A program made the position numbers and the translations under genes. From contig NZ_MJEJ02000047.1 in assembly GCF_002095435.2 (NCBI RefSeq), forward strand, positions 1 to 64,000: a stretch of DNA of 64,000 nt. The letters run 5' to 3'. Source of the DNA: Williamsia sp. 1138 (GTDB lineage: Bacteria; Actinomycetota; Actinomycetes; Mycobacteriales; Mycobacteriaceae). The notes beneath the pieces are model-generated. The model searched no databases, had not been told where the DNA came from, and saw only the letters and a list, made by a program, of their open reading frames with translations. Shown here piece after piece: positions 43,511 through 52,326 of the stretch. Within the stretch, counting starts at the first letter, position 1. Each line of letters opens with the position of its first letter.

Positions 43511-44509
43511 TCAGGACGCGGCGGAGAGCTTCTCGCGCTTGGCGGCCTCGCGGGCCAGCGCGCGATCGCGCATCTCTTCGAACTTGAGGGTGTCGGCGCC
43601 GAGCTTCTCGAGGAACGCGGCCAGGTCTTCGCGGATCTTCTCGCCCTCGGCGCTGAAGTCTTCGCGTTCGAAGATCCTCCACTTGCGCAAGACGGGCTCG
43701 ATGACCTCTTCGAGGTGCTGACGCAGGTCGTAGATGCCGTGCTTGGCCATCAAGACGCCGTTGCGGCGGAAGTTGGGCATGCCCGCGCCCGGCATCTGGA
43801 AGTTGGAGACGACCTCGTAGATGGCGCGCAGCGTCTGATCCGGGGCCAGGTCGAGTCCGGCGCCGCAGATGTTGCGGTAGAAGACCATGTGCAGGTTCTC
43901 GTCGGCGGCGATGCGCTGGAGCATGCGGTCGGCGACCGGGTCATTGCAGGCCTTGCCGGTGTTCCGATGGGAGACGCGGGTCGCGAGCTCCTGGAAGGTG
44001 ACGTAGGCGACGGACCGCAGGATTCCGGCCGAACCCTCACCGTTGTCGAACTCGCTTGCGCGGTCGCCGGCGGCGGCGATCGACGAATAGCCGTTGGTCA
44101 TGTGGATCATGCGGGCCTCTTCGAGGGCCACGGGATCGACGCCGCGGGTCACGACGAGGTAGTCGCGCATGACGATGCCGTGACGGTTCTCTTCGGCGGT
44201 CCACCGGCCGACCCAGTGTCCCCACGCGTCGTCCATCGTGAAGTTTTCCGCGATCTCGCGGTGGTAGGAGGGCAGGTTGTCCTCGGTCAGCAGGTTCGTG
44301 ATCATGGCGGCCTTGGCCACCTCGTCCAGCTGTGACTGCTCGGGATCCCAGTCCTTGCCGCCCAGGGCGGCGAAGTTCTGGCCCTCGTCCCACGGCACGT
44401 AATCGTGGGGGTGCCAGTTCCTCGTGGTGCGGAGATGGCGGTTGACGTTTTCCTCGGCCGCCGGTGCAAGTTCCTTCAGAAGCTCAAGTTGGGTCAACTC
44501 GCGTGCCAT
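43511..44509 (-). CDS. Acyl-ACP desaturase (DesA-type)
   Basis: The 332-residue protein is a ferritin-like di-iron enzyme with two Glu-x-x-His motifs, EENRHGIVMRD and DENLHMVFYRN. Plant-type stearoyl-ACP desaturases of this family introduce double bonds into acyl chains on carrier protein; the mycobacterial homologue DesA1 (Rv0824c) acts in mycolic-acid synthesis and is essential there. It starts at ATG 44509 after GGAGGAATA; the open frame to 44587 begins with non-homologous sequence. dusB follows on the same strand. Confidence 0.92.
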   Translation of the reverse strand: MARELTQLELLKELAPAAEENVNRHLRTTRNWHPHDYVPWDEGQNFAALGGKDWDPEQSQLDEVAKAAMITNLLTEDNLPSYHREIAENFTMDDAWGHWVGRWTAEENRHGIVMRDYLVVTRGVDPVALEEARMIHMTNGYSSIAAAGDRASEFDNGEGSAGILRSVAYVTFQELATRVSHRNTGKACNDPVADRMLQRIAADENLHMVFYRNICGAGLDLAPDQTLRAIYEVVSNFQMPGAGMPNFRRNGVLMAKHGIYDLRQHLEEVIEPVLRKWRIFEREDFSAEGEKIREDLAAFLEKLGADTLKFEEMRDRALAREAAKREKLSAAS

Positions 44510-44662
44510 TAGATATTCCTCCAAGAAGGCTAGGCTGTAAGGCTCCAGGATACGGGGTCGCTGCGCCGCCACCCTAGTTGTAAACAACGCGCCGTGTCAC
44601 TCATCGGCGTCACATCGATCAAGGTTCTGTCTCTGTACGGCTTCGTCATCGGTGGGGCTGGT

Positions 44663-44697
44663 GTTAGCCGGGCTGGGCACCGTGTGGTGCAGCTAAC
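44663..44697 (-). terminator. Candidate hairpin downstream of the NTF2-like gene
   Basis: GTTAGC (44663-44668) pairs with GCTAAC (44692-44697), enclosing GCACC/GGTGC. It sits in the 218-nt gap between the NTF2-like gene end and the desaturase start. No U-run follows, so terminator function is weakly supported. Confidence 0.35.
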
Positions 44698-44727
44698 GCG
44701 CAGGTGGTCGAGATTCCGCGCATCCGA

Positions 44728-45228
44728 TCAGAAGTACTTTCCCACCGTTTCGAGCCATTTGGTGGCGTCGTCGGTCAGATTCCCCAGCTCTTGGGCCCTA
44801 TTGCACCAGGCTTTCGCCGCTTGGGCAAACTCCATCGGGTTGTAGACGTCCTCTTCCTTGGCCCAGAGTCCATCGCCTCCGTAGGTGAGGATGGTGATGT
44901 TGGTGGCGGTGAACACCGTGCCGTCGCCCGGGTCACGCATGGGGTTGTCGATCTCACAGATGATGCGGCCGGTCTCCTCGTCGACGACGTGCCACAGCGA
45001 CAGGTAACCCACCATGTGATTGCCGGGGAACCGTCCCATCGTCTTCTTGACCCAGGTCCGGATCTCTTCGCGACCCTTGAAGGTGCCCAGGGCGTGCTCG
45101 ACGTAGTCGGCGTCGACGGTGAACTGGTCGGCCCACGGATCCCAGTCCTGGGTGATCGCGACCTTGTCGTTGACGGCCTTGAACTTGGCGAACTCCGCCT
45201 CGAGTTCTGCTCTGCTGAACTGCCCCAT
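44728..45228 (-). CDS. SnoaL/NTF2-like protein
   Basis: The 166-residue protein (MGQFSRAELEAEFAKFKAVN) has the cone fold pattern of SnoaL/NTF2-like proteins: EHALGTFKGREEIRTWV, then LSLWHVVDEETGRIICEIDN. These can be small-molecule isomerases or hydrolases; no substrate is evident. ATG 45228 overlaps the stop of the upstream secreted-protein gene (TGATG), so both are in one operon. Confidence 0.82.
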   Translation of the reverse strand: MGQFSRAELEAEFAKFKAVNDKVAITQDWDPWADQFTVDADYVEHALGTFKGREEIRTWVKKTMGRFPGNHMVGYLSLWHVVDEETGRIICEIDNPMRDPGDGTVFTATNITILTYGGDGLWAKEEDVYNPMEFAQAAKAWCNRAQELGNLTDDATKWLETVGKYF

Positions 45229-45728
45229 CAGTTGCCTCCCGTGATCGAGTTTCCCGGCCGGATGGAGAAGGTCGCGTCGATGCGCGCGATGTCGCATGCG
45301 TTGTTGAAGGCGAAGGTCTCGTCGATGGTGGAATCGGCAAGGTTGAGATCGCCGACGCCGTACTCGAGGTCGTAGACGACGCGGACGAGATTTCCGGCCG
45401 CCGACCAGTGCTGGTTCTTGATTGCGGTGATGCCGGCGTACTGCAGGTGTGCGGCCAGTTCGGCCTGCATCACGTCCCCGGAGAAGCCGGTTTGCACACC
45501 GTTCTCGAATCGGACGACGTCGTCGGCGACGGGAACGTCGTAGGCGAACGACGGATCGGCCAATGCCGCGACGTATGTCTCGGCGCCGGCGAGTTGCTGC
45601 GCCGGGGTGCAGGTGGCGACCGGAGCTGCCGCAGCCGTCGATGGGATGAGGCACAGCGCGGGGACCACGAACAGCGCGGCCCCGGCCAGCTGAGCGCAGG
45701 CGAGGACCCTGGAACCAGGCGATTTCAT
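45228..45728 (-). CDS. Secreted protein of unknown function
   Basis: The 166-residue protein has a Sec signal (AGAALFVVPALCLIPSTAAAA, cleavage near residue 36) and a mature part with two Cys (ATCTPAQ; NNACDIAR) that could form a disulfide. The pattern YVAALADPSFAYDVPVADDV resembles an NTF2-like fold, perhaps a distant relative of the downstream gene, but I do not recognise the family with confidence. It starts at ATG 45728. Confidence 0.72.
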   Translation of the reverse strand: MKSPGSRVLACAQLAGAALFVVPALCLIPSTAAAAPVATCTPAQQLAGAETYVAALADPSFAYDVPVADDVVRFENGVQTGFSGDVMQAELAAHLQYAGITAIKNQHWSAAGNLVRVVYDLEYGVGDLNLADSTIDETFAFNNACDIARIDATFSIRPGNSITGGN

Positions 45729-45762
45729 GAGTTGAGCGTATGTGCTTAACGGAAGGCGCGCG

Positions 45763-45804
45763 AAGGATTCGCCCCGATCGACGCTAAGGATTCGCCCCGA
45801 TCGA
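45763..45804. repeat. Direct repeat upstream of the receptor kinase
   Basis: AAGGATTCGCCCCGATCGA occurs twice, at 45763-45781 and 45786-45804, with a 23-bp period, in the 171-bp gap between the secreted-protein and kinase starts. The spacing of about two helical turns suits a regulator binding to one face. Confidence 0.7.
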
Positions 45805-45899
45805 TCAGACGGTGTATTCGGTGGGCGATAGCTGGTGTGGTCGCCGCGGCGCTGGATAGTATCTGCCTAACCTGCCGACAGCAGGTCAGGTGAAAGGCA

Positions 45900-47921
45900 A
45901 TGGCGATGGGCGTGGCGATCGGTTCCCATATCGGTGGCTATCAGATCTTGGAGCTGATCGGCCGTGGCGGGATGGGCGAGGTCTACAAGGCCCAGCATCC
46001 GCGGCTGCCGCGTGCCGACGCGATCAAATTACTGAACAGCACTTACGGCACCGATCCCGACACCAGGGCGCGTTTCGAGCGGGAGGCGGACCTGGTCGCG
46101 CCGCTCAGTCACCCGAATCTGGTCAATGTCCTCGACCGCGGGACGCACGAGGGCCAGCTCTGGATCGCGATGGAGTTCGTTTCGGGTACCGATGCGGCGC
46201 AACTGCTCTCGGGAGGTCCGCTGCATCCGCGCCTCGCCGTGCGGATCGTCTCGCAGATCGCCGATGGTCTCGACTATGCCCACCGCAAAGGTCTGCTCCA
46301 TCGTGACGTCAAACCCGGCAACATCCTGATCACTCCCGGTGCCGACCCGATGAACCCGGATGCGGTGAAGCTGACCGATTTCGGTATCGCCCGGATGGCG
46401 CAGGAGACCGACAGCAGCCTCACCTCGGTAGGGATGACAGTCGGCACGCTGCGGTACAGCGCCCCCGAGCAGATCGGCGGCGAGGAGATCGATCATCGCG
46501 CCGACGTCTACGCCCTGGGCTGCAGTCTGTACGAATTACTCACCGCCACCGCTCCTTTCGATGCACCCACCAGTCAGGGGCTGATGGCGGCGCACATGTT
46601 CAACCCGCCGCCCAATCCTGCCGCCGCCAACCCCGCGGTCCCGGCCGCGATGGCCGCGGTCATCGCCAAGGCGATGGCGAAGAAGCCTGCGGACCGGTTC
46701 AATTCGGGCCGTGAACTCGCAGACGCGGCGCAGGAGGCGCTCAAGGGCGGCGGCGCGCCGAACAGTACGCGCGCGCAACAGGCGTTCGTCCGGCCGCCGG
46801 TGATCAAGCCCGTCCCGCCGCAACACAGTTCGCCGCGCACGCCGGTCGGCGCCGTGACCTTTCCGCCGAAGGCTGCTCCGCAGCCCGGGCGGGGGCCGTC
46901 CACCCCTTACCAGTCCAACCCTTATCAGTCGGGCCCGTATCAGCCCGGCCCGGTCGATCAGGGGTACGGGACGTCGCGGCCTGCGGTTCCGGTCGGCGTC
47001 CGGTCGTCGCCGTCGAGTCCGCAGATGCGCAGCGGTCAATATCAGCCCTACGGTGGTGCGGGGACCCCGCCTCCTGCGGGGCCCGGGAGTGCGATGTACG
47101 GCGCCGCCGGCGCGGGTGGGTCGGCGCCGCAGGCGCCGTGGTTCAAGCGCGTAGCCGTCATGGCCGGTCCGATCATCGTGCTGGCGCTCGTCGTCGGCGT
47201 GGTTGCGGGACTGTTGCTGTCCGGTGGCGCAGGGGGCGCACTCGCGACTCCGGCGCCACCGACCGCCACGGTCGCGGATGCGTCCGTGGACATCACTTGG
47301 CCCGAGGTCGACGGTGCCTCGGAATATGTTCTTCGGCAAGGTGAGTCGATCATCTATGTCGGCAGCGAACCGAGGTTTTCCCAACCCATGCCACTGCCCG
47401 GCACCTACACCTACTCGGTGTCCGCACGCTCCGGTGACCGGGACGAATCGCCGTACAGCGAGGCCGGTGGTGAGGTCAACGTCGCACAGCGTTGGCACGG
47501 TCTGGAACAGATCGCCGCCACCTTCCCCGAGATCGTCGGCCCGAGTCCGTTGTCCAGCGACAACTACGGCCGAGAAGCCTGCTTCGGCGGCACCGGCACG
47601 GTGGACGCCGAGATCCCGAAGTCCGGCAGCGTCCTGTGCCGTGACTCCGGCGGCGACTTCACGATTCGGATCAGGCAGTACCCCTCGCGGCAGGTGCGGG
47701 ACGACTACCTCGCCTCGCTGGGTCTCAAGACGTCGTCGGAGACCACAGACCAGGGCGCGTCGGGTGTTCTCTACCAGTCGCCGAGCCCGACCAGCGACTG
47801 GGCGGGGACCGCCATCCTGGCTTTCGACGACAGCGACCGGGAGGTCTACGACGTGTCCGTCGCGATGGAGAACGGCAAGGACGCCGATGCGAAGGCGCAA
47901 CTGGACAGGTTGCCGTTGTGA
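45900..47921 (+). CDS. Receptor-type Ser/Thr protein kinase (PknB-like) with FN3 outer domain
   Basis: The 673-residue protein has an intact kinase: glycine loop GRGGMGEVY (21-29), Lys43, HRDVKPGN (134-141), DFG (160-162), then TVGTLRYSAPEQ. A Pro/Gln/Tyr-rich juxtamembrane region (SNPYQSGPYQPGP) follows, then one membrane helix (about 418-441), an FN3-like outer domain (VDITWPEVDGASEYVLRQ) and a terminal sensor domain with two Cys (EACFGGTG; VLCRDSGG). It signals from outside to Ser/Thr phosphorylation inside. It starts at ATG 45900 (GTGAAAGGCA). The stop overlaps the next gene (GTGA). A direct repeat lies upstream. Confidence 0.92.
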   Translation: MAMGVAIGSHIGGYQILELIGRGGMGEVYKAQHPRLPRADAIKLLNSTYGTDPDTRARFEREADLVAPLSHPNLVNVLDRGTHEGQLWIAMEFVSGTDAAQLLSGGPLHPRLAVRIVSQIADGLDYAHRKGLLHRDVKPGNILITPGADPMNPDAVKLTDFGIARMAQETDSSLTSVGMTVGTLRYSAPEQIGGEEIDHRADVYALGCSLYELLTATAPFDAPTSQGLMAAHMFNPPPNPAAANPAVPAAMAAVIAKAMAKKPADRFNSGRELADAAQEALKGGGAPNSTRAQQAFVRPPVIKPVPPQHSSPRTPVGAVTFPPKAAPQPGRGPSTPYQSNPYQSGPYQPGPVDQGYGTSRPAVPVGVRSSPSSPQMRSGQYQPYGGAGTPPPAGPGSAMYGAAGAGGSAPQAPWFKRVAVMAGPIIVLALVVGVVAGLLLSGGAGGALATPAPPTATVADASVDITWPEVDGASEYVLRQGESIIYVGSEPRFSQPMPLPGTYTYSVSARSGDRDESPYSEAGGEVNVAQRWHGLEQIAATFPEIVGPSPLSSDNYGREACFGGTGTVDAEIPKSGSVLCRDSGGDFTIRIRQYPSRQVRDDYLASLGLKTSSETTDQGASGVLYQSPSPTSDWAGTAILAFDDSDREVYDVSVAMENGKDADAKAQLDRLPL

Positions 47922-48733
47922 AGCGCTGGGCGTGGCCGCTGTTGATCGTCGGTGCGATCGTGGCTCTGGTGGTGTCGCTGGCGGTTACGTACTTCGTGCG
48001 TGGTGCGGGTGATTCGGTCGGTGCCCCGACTGGTCTCAGCGTCAGCGAGGACGACGGAGCCGTGAAGGTATCCTGGAAGGCGGATTCGACGGCGTCCGGA
48101 TACCTCTTGAGTCGAGGCGAGGAAGTCGTGTACTCGGGCCCGGACACCGAGTTCCGCGACATCTCGGCCATCGCGCCTACCGGGAGCAACACCGTCGCGT
48201 ATTCGGTGCGTGCCGTCGACTCCAAGGGGCGGGTCTCGCCGCCCAGCGGTGCCGAGTCGGTCGAGGTCGGACCCGGATGGGGGTTGTTCGCACAACCGGC
48301 TTCCACCCTGCCGGAGTTGCTGCCGGCCTCGCCGTCCGACGAGGGCTGGAACGGGATGCGGTGTGAGACACGCATGGACGCCGTCCCGCCGGAGGAGGCA
48401 GCTGACGTGAACGGGTCGGGGGAGCAGTTCTTGAAGGCCGGTTTCCGTTGTGTCGTCGAGGTCGACGGCGATGAATACGATCTGTGGACCGACTTCTACG
48501 TCAGTCCGGAGGCGCTGAACAGCCGGATGGACGAGATTCGGACCTGGGACGGCGTGAGTTCGACGACCTGGCAGCACGGTCGTGCGATCAACGGCGGCGG
48601 CGGCGAGGACACCCGCTGGATGGGTATGTCGGTCGATTCGATTCCCGACTTGTACATAGAGTTGTCGGCCGTCGACAAGAGCACCACCGTGGAGAAATTG
48701 GCCCAGGTCGCCGACAGTCTCCCGGTGAACTGA
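47918..48733 (+). CDS. Kinase-less twin of the receptor ectodomain
   Basis: The 271-residue protein has one N-terminal membrane helix (residues 5-27, PLLIVGAIVALVVSLAVTYF region), then an FN3-like domain (VSWKADSTASGYLLSRG) and a terminal domain with two Cys (GMRCETR; GFRCVVE). The order and motifs parallel the outer part of the preceding kinase (GASEYVLRQGESIIYVG versus ASGYLLSRGEEVVYSG). It looks like a duplicated receptor lacking the kinase. It starts at GTG 47918, overlapping the kinase stop, so they are coupled; it may be a co-receptor or decoy. Confidence 0.8.
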   Translation: MKRWAWPLLIVGAIVALVVSLAVTYFVRGAGDSVGAPTGLSVSEDDGAVKVSWKADSTASGYLLSRGEEVVYSGPDTEFRDISAIAPTGSNTVAYSVRAVDSKGRVSPPSGAESVEVGPGWGLFAQPASTLPELLPASPSDEGWNGMRCETRMDAVPPEEAADVNGSGEQFLKAGFRCVVEVDGDEYDLWTDFYVSPEALNSRMDEIRTWDGVSSTTWQHGRAINGGGGEDTRWMGMSVDSIPDLYIELSAVDKSTTVEKLAQVADSLPVN

Positions 48734-48821
48734 TACGCGGTTCCGCGAAAACCCTCCACCGCGGAGGCGCAGCCGATATCGTCGCCCCGAGGACCGGCAA
48801 TGAAGCCGTAGGGGGCGTCGC

Positions 48822-50381
48822 GTGGGTACATGGGTGGGGACTGCACGATCGATGATCAGGGCGGCGGTGACGCTGGCGGTGGTGACTGCCGCAGCGACGG
48901 CGTTGACCATGAGTCCGGCGATGGCGACAGCGCCACCGGGGTACAACGATCTGACCGATGTCTGGCCGACCGCCGTCGGCGAGGCAAATTGTCGCGACGG
49001 CGACCAGGTCGAGACCGGCATCCAGGGTGAGGTGCCGCTCGGAGACCGCAAGTCGGGCCGCAGCACAAAGGGTTACAACTGCAACATCGATCTCGTCGGC
49101 CGGTATCAGGGCGAGGGCGCAGGCATCGTCAGTGCGACCTACAAGAACTGCTCGTACACCGGCTCGACCTTTCCGACGAACTTTCTCGGACCCAACCCGG
49201 GTGTGCAGGTGCTCGACGTGTCCGATCCTCGCGCACCCAAACTGTCTGCGGTGCTCACCGAGCCGGCCATGGTCGGCGGTACGTGGGAGTCGTTGAAGGT
49301 CAATCAGAAACGCGGATTGCTCGTCGGCACCGGCGTCGGTCTCCTCGAGGGTGCCGGATACATCTCGGTCTACGACATCTCCCAGGATTGTGCACATCCG
49401 CGACTGCTGAACCGCGGCGCGGGTTCGCAACTGACGATGCCGATCCCCATCACGACCCACGAGGGCGACTTCTCCCCGGACGGCAATACGTACTGGGTGA
49501 CCGGGATCGCGCCGGGCTACGTCAGTGCGGTCGACCTCACCGATCCGCGCAACCCGATGATCGTGTGGTCCGGGATCACGGGCATCGAAGCGCACGGGGT
49601 GGGCTTCTCGCCCGACGGCAACACGCTGTACCTCTCGAACCTGTTGGGGCTGACGGTCATCGACGTCACCGCGGTCCAGAACCGGAAGCCGCGAACCATT
49701 GTGGCTCAGTTGATGCCACACGTCGGTGAGAAGCTGTGGGCCGACGGACAGATCACCCAGCACACCATCTACGCCACGTACGACGGCACACCTCACGTGT
49801 TCTCTGTCGATGAGGGCGGCTCGGGTGGGGTGAAATTGTTCGATGCGGTCGATTCGTCGAATCTACGCCAGCGCAACGCCATCAAGCTGGCAATCAATTT
49901 GCCCGAGAACGCGAATCGTTGGGCCGGCAGTACCACGGCGAACGGCGTGTTCGGCTACGACGCCCACTACTGCGCGATCGATCGGCAGGACGACCCGACG
50001 GCGATGGCGTGCGGGTGGATCCAGTCAGGCATCCGCGTCTTCGACATCCGTGACCCGGATGACTTCAAAGAAATCGCCTACTACAACCCGCCCGCCCAGA
50101 CGGGAAAGCACCTGCAGCTGACCAATTCGATCCACGCCTTGCTCGGGTCGATTGCCGCACCGCCGATCATCGGGACGCTGGCGGTCGCGAGAGCGGTGCT
50201 GCAGGGTGATTCGCCGATCGACGGGATCATCAACGACCAGAGCCGGCTGGTCGGCGGCGATCTGTCCGCGGATTGGTGCTTGTCGCCACCGGAGTTCCAT
50301 GGCGACCAATTGTGGGTGACGTGTATGGACAACGGGTTCATGACTCTGCAGCTCGACCCGGCGGTCTACCCGCTGACATGA
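48822..50381 (+). CDS. Secreted LVIVD beta-propeller protein
   Basis: The 519-residue protein has a Sec signal (about 11-35) and a series of repeated beta-propeller blades with the LVIVD-type core: VQVLDVSDPRAP, SVYDISQDC, VSAVDLTDPRNP, LTVIDVTAVQN, IRVFDIRDPDDF. Such exported propellers are probably binding or scaffolding proteins; no enzyme site is seen. I used GTG 48822 (AGGGGG 7 nt upstream); ATG 48852 is an alternative. Its stop overlaps the DUF305 start (ATGA), so the two form a pair. Confidence 0.85.
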   Translation: MGTWVGTARSMIRAAVTLAVVTAAATALTMSPAMATAPPGYNDLTDVWPTAVGEANCRDGDQVETGIQGEVPLGDRKSGRSTKGYNCNIDLVGRYQGEGAGIVSATYKNCSYTGSTFPTNFLGPNPGVQVLDVSDPRAPKLSAVLTEPAMVGGTWESLKVNQKRGLLVGTGVGLLEGAGYISVYDISQDCAHPRLLNRGAGSQLTMPIPITTHEGDFSPDGNTYWVTGIAPGYVSAVDLTDPRNPMIVWSGITGIEAHGVGFSPDGNTLYLSNLLGLTVIDVTAVQNRKPRTIVAQLMPHVGEKLWADGQITQHTIYATYDGTPHVFSVDEGGSGGVKLFDAVDSSNLRQRNAIKLAINLPENANRWAGSTTANGVFGYDAHYCAIDRQDDPTAMACGWIQSGIRVFDIRDPDDFKEIAYYNPPAQTGKHLQLTNSIHALLGSIAAPPIIGTLAVARAVLQGDSPIDGIINDQSRLVGGDLSADWCLSPPEFHGDQLWVTCMDNGFMTLQLDPAVYPLT

Positions 50382-51016
50382 ACATCGCGCTCCGTCAATG
50401 GCTCTGGCCGGTCGTCGTAGCGATCGTCGCGCTCGTCATCGGTCTGTGCGTCGGCCTTGCCGTCGACAGCGAGGAGAGCGACGCGGTGGCGGCCCCGGTG
50501 GCCACGGCGGTCGATATCGGCTTCGCCCAAGACATGTCCGCGCATCATCAGCAGGCGGTGATGATGTGCGATCTGGTGCCGGGCGCTGCCGCACCGGATG
50601 TGCGTGGACTGGTCGCGCAGATCCGTAGCGCGCAGTGGCGTGAGATCGGGCAGATGATGGGATGGCTGCAGATGCTCGACGCACCGCTCCAAGGCGCTGA
50701 ACCGATGAGGTGGATGGGCGAGGCCGGGCACGGCCACGCCGGCGACACCGGGGAGATGCCCGGGATGGCCGACGGCGACGAACTCACGGCACTGCATACC
50801 GCGTCGGGCGTACCCGGTGAGATCTTGTTCCTGCAGTTGATGATCCGGCATCATCAGGGCGGGATCGACATGGCAGGACACGCGAGTCGCACGGTGGCCA
50901 ACCCAGAGATCAGGCGCGCTGCGGTCGCCATGGTGAAGGGCCAGTCCGATGAGATCGCCGTGATGACGGTGATGCTGCATCAGCGCGGTGGCGAGGCCTT
51001 GCCCTACCCGGTCTGA
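50378..51016 (+). CDS. DUF305 membrane-anchored His/Met-rich protein
   Basis: The 212-residue protein has one N-terminal membrane helix or signal anchor (residues 9-29) and the duplicated DUF305 motifs HHQQAVMMCD and HHQGGIDMAGHA, with many Met and His residues (GHGHAGDTGEMPGMAD). The family is suggested to be metal-related, often copper, but function is unproven. Its ATG overlaps the LVIVD stop. Confidence 0.88.
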   Translation: MNIALRQWLWPVVVAIVALVIGLCVGLAVDSEESDAVAAPVATAVDIGFAQDMSAHHQQAVMMCDLVPGAAAPDVRGLVAQIRSAQWREIGQMMGWLQMLDAPLQGAEPMRWMGEAGHGHAGDTGEMPGMADGDELTALHTASGVPGEILFLQLMIRHHQGGIDMAGHASRTVANPEIRRAAVAMVKGQSDEIAVMTVMLHQRGGEALPYPV

Positions 51017-51018
51017 CG

Positions 51019-51081
51019 GCCGAGCGTGCCGAAGCTGCCGGCGAGCGTGCTAAAACTGCCGCCGAGCGTGCCGAAGATGGC
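51019..51081. repeat. Three 21-bp tandem repeats after the DUF305 gene
   Basis: GCCGAGCGTGCCGAAGCTGCC-type units at 51019-51039, 51040-51060 and 51061-51081 differ at a few bases. They lie just after the DUF305 stop and before a convergent small gene. Confidence 0.75.
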
Positions 51082-51104
51082 TCGCTCACCCGGCGAGGTG
51101 GCGG

Positions 51105-51269
51105 TCACTCGGGTTTCGGTGCGCTCTCCGCCTCGTGGGCCTCGACGTCGCCGGCCCGTTTGTCCAGCGGATCGACGCCGTCTACACCTTCGAGCACGGT
51201 GAACTCCTGCTCGGCCTTCGCGACGAAGCCCTTGGCTTCTTCCTTGATCTTGTGCACCCAGTCCGACAT
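51105..51269 (-). CDS. Small hydrophilic protein of unknown function
   Basis: The 54-residue protein (MSDWVHKIKEEAKGFVAKAE) is charged, helical at the N-terminus and acidic at the end (VEAHEAESAPKPE). It recalls short stress-related helical proteins, but I do not recognise the family. ATG 51269 has GGGAGTGTTGGGAC upstream. Confidence 0.55.
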   Translation of the reverse strand: MSDWVHKIKEEAKGFVAKAEQEFTVLEGVDGVDPLDKRAGDVEAHEAESAPKPE

Positions 51270-51350
51270 GTCCCAACACTCCCTGCTGCTTCGCAGGCAC
51301 CTGTGCGGCACCTTCGGTCAGCTTACTGGTGGGGGTTCGCGCGATCTGGG

Positions 51351-52271
51351 TCAACGCGGGATGAGGGGCTGTTCCTGATCCCAGACAGCCATGAGTTCGG
51401 TGATGATGTCCACCGCCATCCCGAGCCCGCCGAGGTGACTTTCGCCTGCCATGGTGAAGAGCTTGGCGTCGGGGAGCAGGTGCACCATGTGTTCGCCGTG
51501 CGTGTGCGGGATGATGTGGTCGCGGTCGCCATGCCACCACCGGACCGGTCCGGTGATGTCGCCGACCGCGAAACCCCAATCCCTGGCGAAGACGACAACA
51601 TCGGCGAACGGCGCCTCCATCTGTTTGCGACCACCATTGAGCAGGTCGTCGAGGAACATCGCCTTGAACTCGGGCCGTTGCAGCAGTTCTCTGTCCGCCG
51701 CGGGGGAGAGGCGGCCGTAGATGGCGATGGCCGGTTCGGCGATCGGCCGTGCGACGCGGACGAACGAACTCAGGACTCGGCCGATCGGTGCCCCGATGAC
51801 CGGCAACATCGGTGCGAGAAACTTGCCCAGCACCATCGCGCCACCGTCGATCGCATCGGGTCCCATGGTCGGAGCGACCCCACCCAGGATGCCGGTGACC
51901 ACCACCCGCTCGGGCATCGCACGAGCGACCGCCAGGGCGTACGGACCGCCGCCTGACAGCCCGATCACGGCAAAGCGGTCGATGCCGAGGGTGTCTGCCA
52001 CGGTCGCGAGGTCGTCGGCGAACGACAACACGTTGGGATAGCTGTACGGCGTGGACGAACCCACCCCCGGACGGTCGAGTCCGATGATCCGGATGTCGTT
52101 CCGTTCGGCGTAGGTGCGGGCCTCTAGCGGGATCTGGCGGCGGGCTCCAGGGGTGCCGTGGAGCCAGAAGACGGCGCGTCCGGTCGCGGATCCGAACTCG
52201 GCGAACCCGATGCGCCTGCCTTCGCCCACGGCAACACTGCCTTCGAGCTTGGGACGGTCGATGTCGATCAC
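51351..52271 (-). CDS. Alpha/beta hydrolase
   Basis: The 306-residue protein has the oxyanion segment WLHGTPGARRQIPLEAR, the nucleophile elbow GLSGGGPYAL (Ser in GLSGG), and a late His in MAGESHLGG. It is a cytoplasmic serine hydrolase of the haloperoxidase/proline-iminopeptidase type with unknown substrate. It starts at ATG 52271. The upstream MFS gene ends 55 nt away on the same strand. Confidence 0.86.
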   Translation of the reverse strand: MIDIDRPKLEGSVAVGEGRRIGFAEFGSATGRAVFWLHGTPGARRQIPLEARTYAERNDIRIIGLDRPGVGSSTPYSYPNVLSFADDLATVADTLGIDRFAVIGLSGGGPYALAVARAMPERVVVTGILGGVAPTMGPDAIDGGAMVLGKFLAPMLPVIGAPIGRVLSSFVRVARPIAEPAIAIYGRLSPAADRELLQRPEFKAMFLDDLLNGGRKQMEAPFADVVVFARDWGFAVGDITGPVRWWHGDRDHIIPHTHGEHMVHLLPDAKLFTMAGESHLGGLGMAVDIITELMAVWDQEQPLIPR

Positions 52272-52326
52272 CCACCCAGGATGGCACTCAAAACGACCGC
52301 GGTGGTCCGATTCGCGTCTGACCGGG

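Noticed and set aside
46536-47900. 454-residue frame antisense to the receptor kinase
   Set aside because: Arg-rich shadow frame; the kinase on the plus strand has clear motifs.
51004-52287. 427-residue minus-strand frame over the alpha/beta hydrolase
   Set aside because: It overlaps the true hydrolase frame on the same strand and is Arg/His-rich; only its last part reflects the 21-bp tandem repeats.
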